Shown: one piece after another, positions 7,417 to 8,001 of the stretch
How positions within the stretch are numbered: position 1 is the stretch's first letter
Layout of the letters: each line of letters begins with the position of its first letter
Position numbers and translations under genes: made by a program
DNA from: Chloroflexota bacterium
Lineage (GTDB): Bacteria > Chloroflexota > Dehalococcoidia > Tepidiformales > Tepidiformaceae
Reading direction: 5' to 3'
DNA: 8,001 nucleotides
Assembly: GCA_025350285.1 (NCBI GenBank)
Contig: JANXYE010000026.1
Location: 1-8,001 of the forward strand
The notes under the pieces: model-generated
Database searches by the model: none
What the model saw: the letters and a program-made list of their open reading frames with translations, nothing else
Told to the model about the DNA's origin: nothing

Positions 7417-7421
7417 TAACT

Positions 7422-7431
7422 CCGGATCCGG
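7422..7431. promoter_or_regulatory. 10-bp perfect palindrome, candidate operator
   Basis: CCGGATCCGG is a perfect palindrome between the antitoxin stop and the regulator start. Its right part belongs to an 11-bp direct repeat, GGATCCGGCGA, at 7424-7434 and again at 7486-7496 inside the regulator gene. This arrangement suits a dimeric repressor site, possibly for the adjacent XRE protein. The motif is GC-rich and could occur by chance. Confidence 0.35.
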
Positions 7432-7447
7432 CGAGGATAGGTGTGCC

Positions 7448-8001
<554 letters not shown>

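Overview
The window is GC-rich and gene-dense, and nearly everything is on the plus strand. It opens with a chaperone/protease operon (trigger factor, ClpP, ClpX). All three of its genes appear to start with TTG and all have strong Shine-Dalgarno sequences. This order and start usage would suit a high-GC bacterium such as a Chloroflexota (Dehalococcoidia-like) member. That placement comes from family recall only; the window contains no rRNA or other taxonomic marker.

Layout: bases 1-279 are non-coding and hold a 33-bp perfect direct repeat (two copies 138 bp apart, each with a short hairpin) and an extended -10 promoter for the operon. Bases 280-3590 encode tig, clpP and clpX. Bases 3591-3790 are intergenic. 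Their right end carries a perfect TTGACA -35 box followed by a run of eight G in the promoter spacer. Bases 3791-5897 encode two unrecognised, exported or anchored proteins one base apart: a secreted, aromatic-rich six-cysteine protein, and a protein with one membrane anchor and a probable beta-propeller-like outer domain. Bases 5965-6756 encode a crotonase-superfamily (enoyl-CoA hydratase-like) protein that lacks both standard catalytic glutamates.

From 6753 onward is a tight cluster that looks accessory. A PIN-domain toxin-like ribonuclease gene overlaps the crotonase stop codon. A 65-residue partner gene, probably the antitoxin, overlaps the end of the PIN gene. An XRE-type helix-turn-helix regulator follows, with a perfect 10-bp palindrome just upstream of its start. 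The start of an FAD-dependent halogenase/oxidoreductase gene overlaps the regulator's stop codon and runs off the right edge.

Functionally, Tig folds nascent chains while ClpX unfolds and feeds substrates to ClpP, so the first block is a core proteostasis operon. The block after clpX is accessory. The best candidates for something undescribed are the secreted/anchored protein pair, with its possibly phase-variable promoter, and the toxin-first PIN module that is translationally coupled to a crotonase gene.
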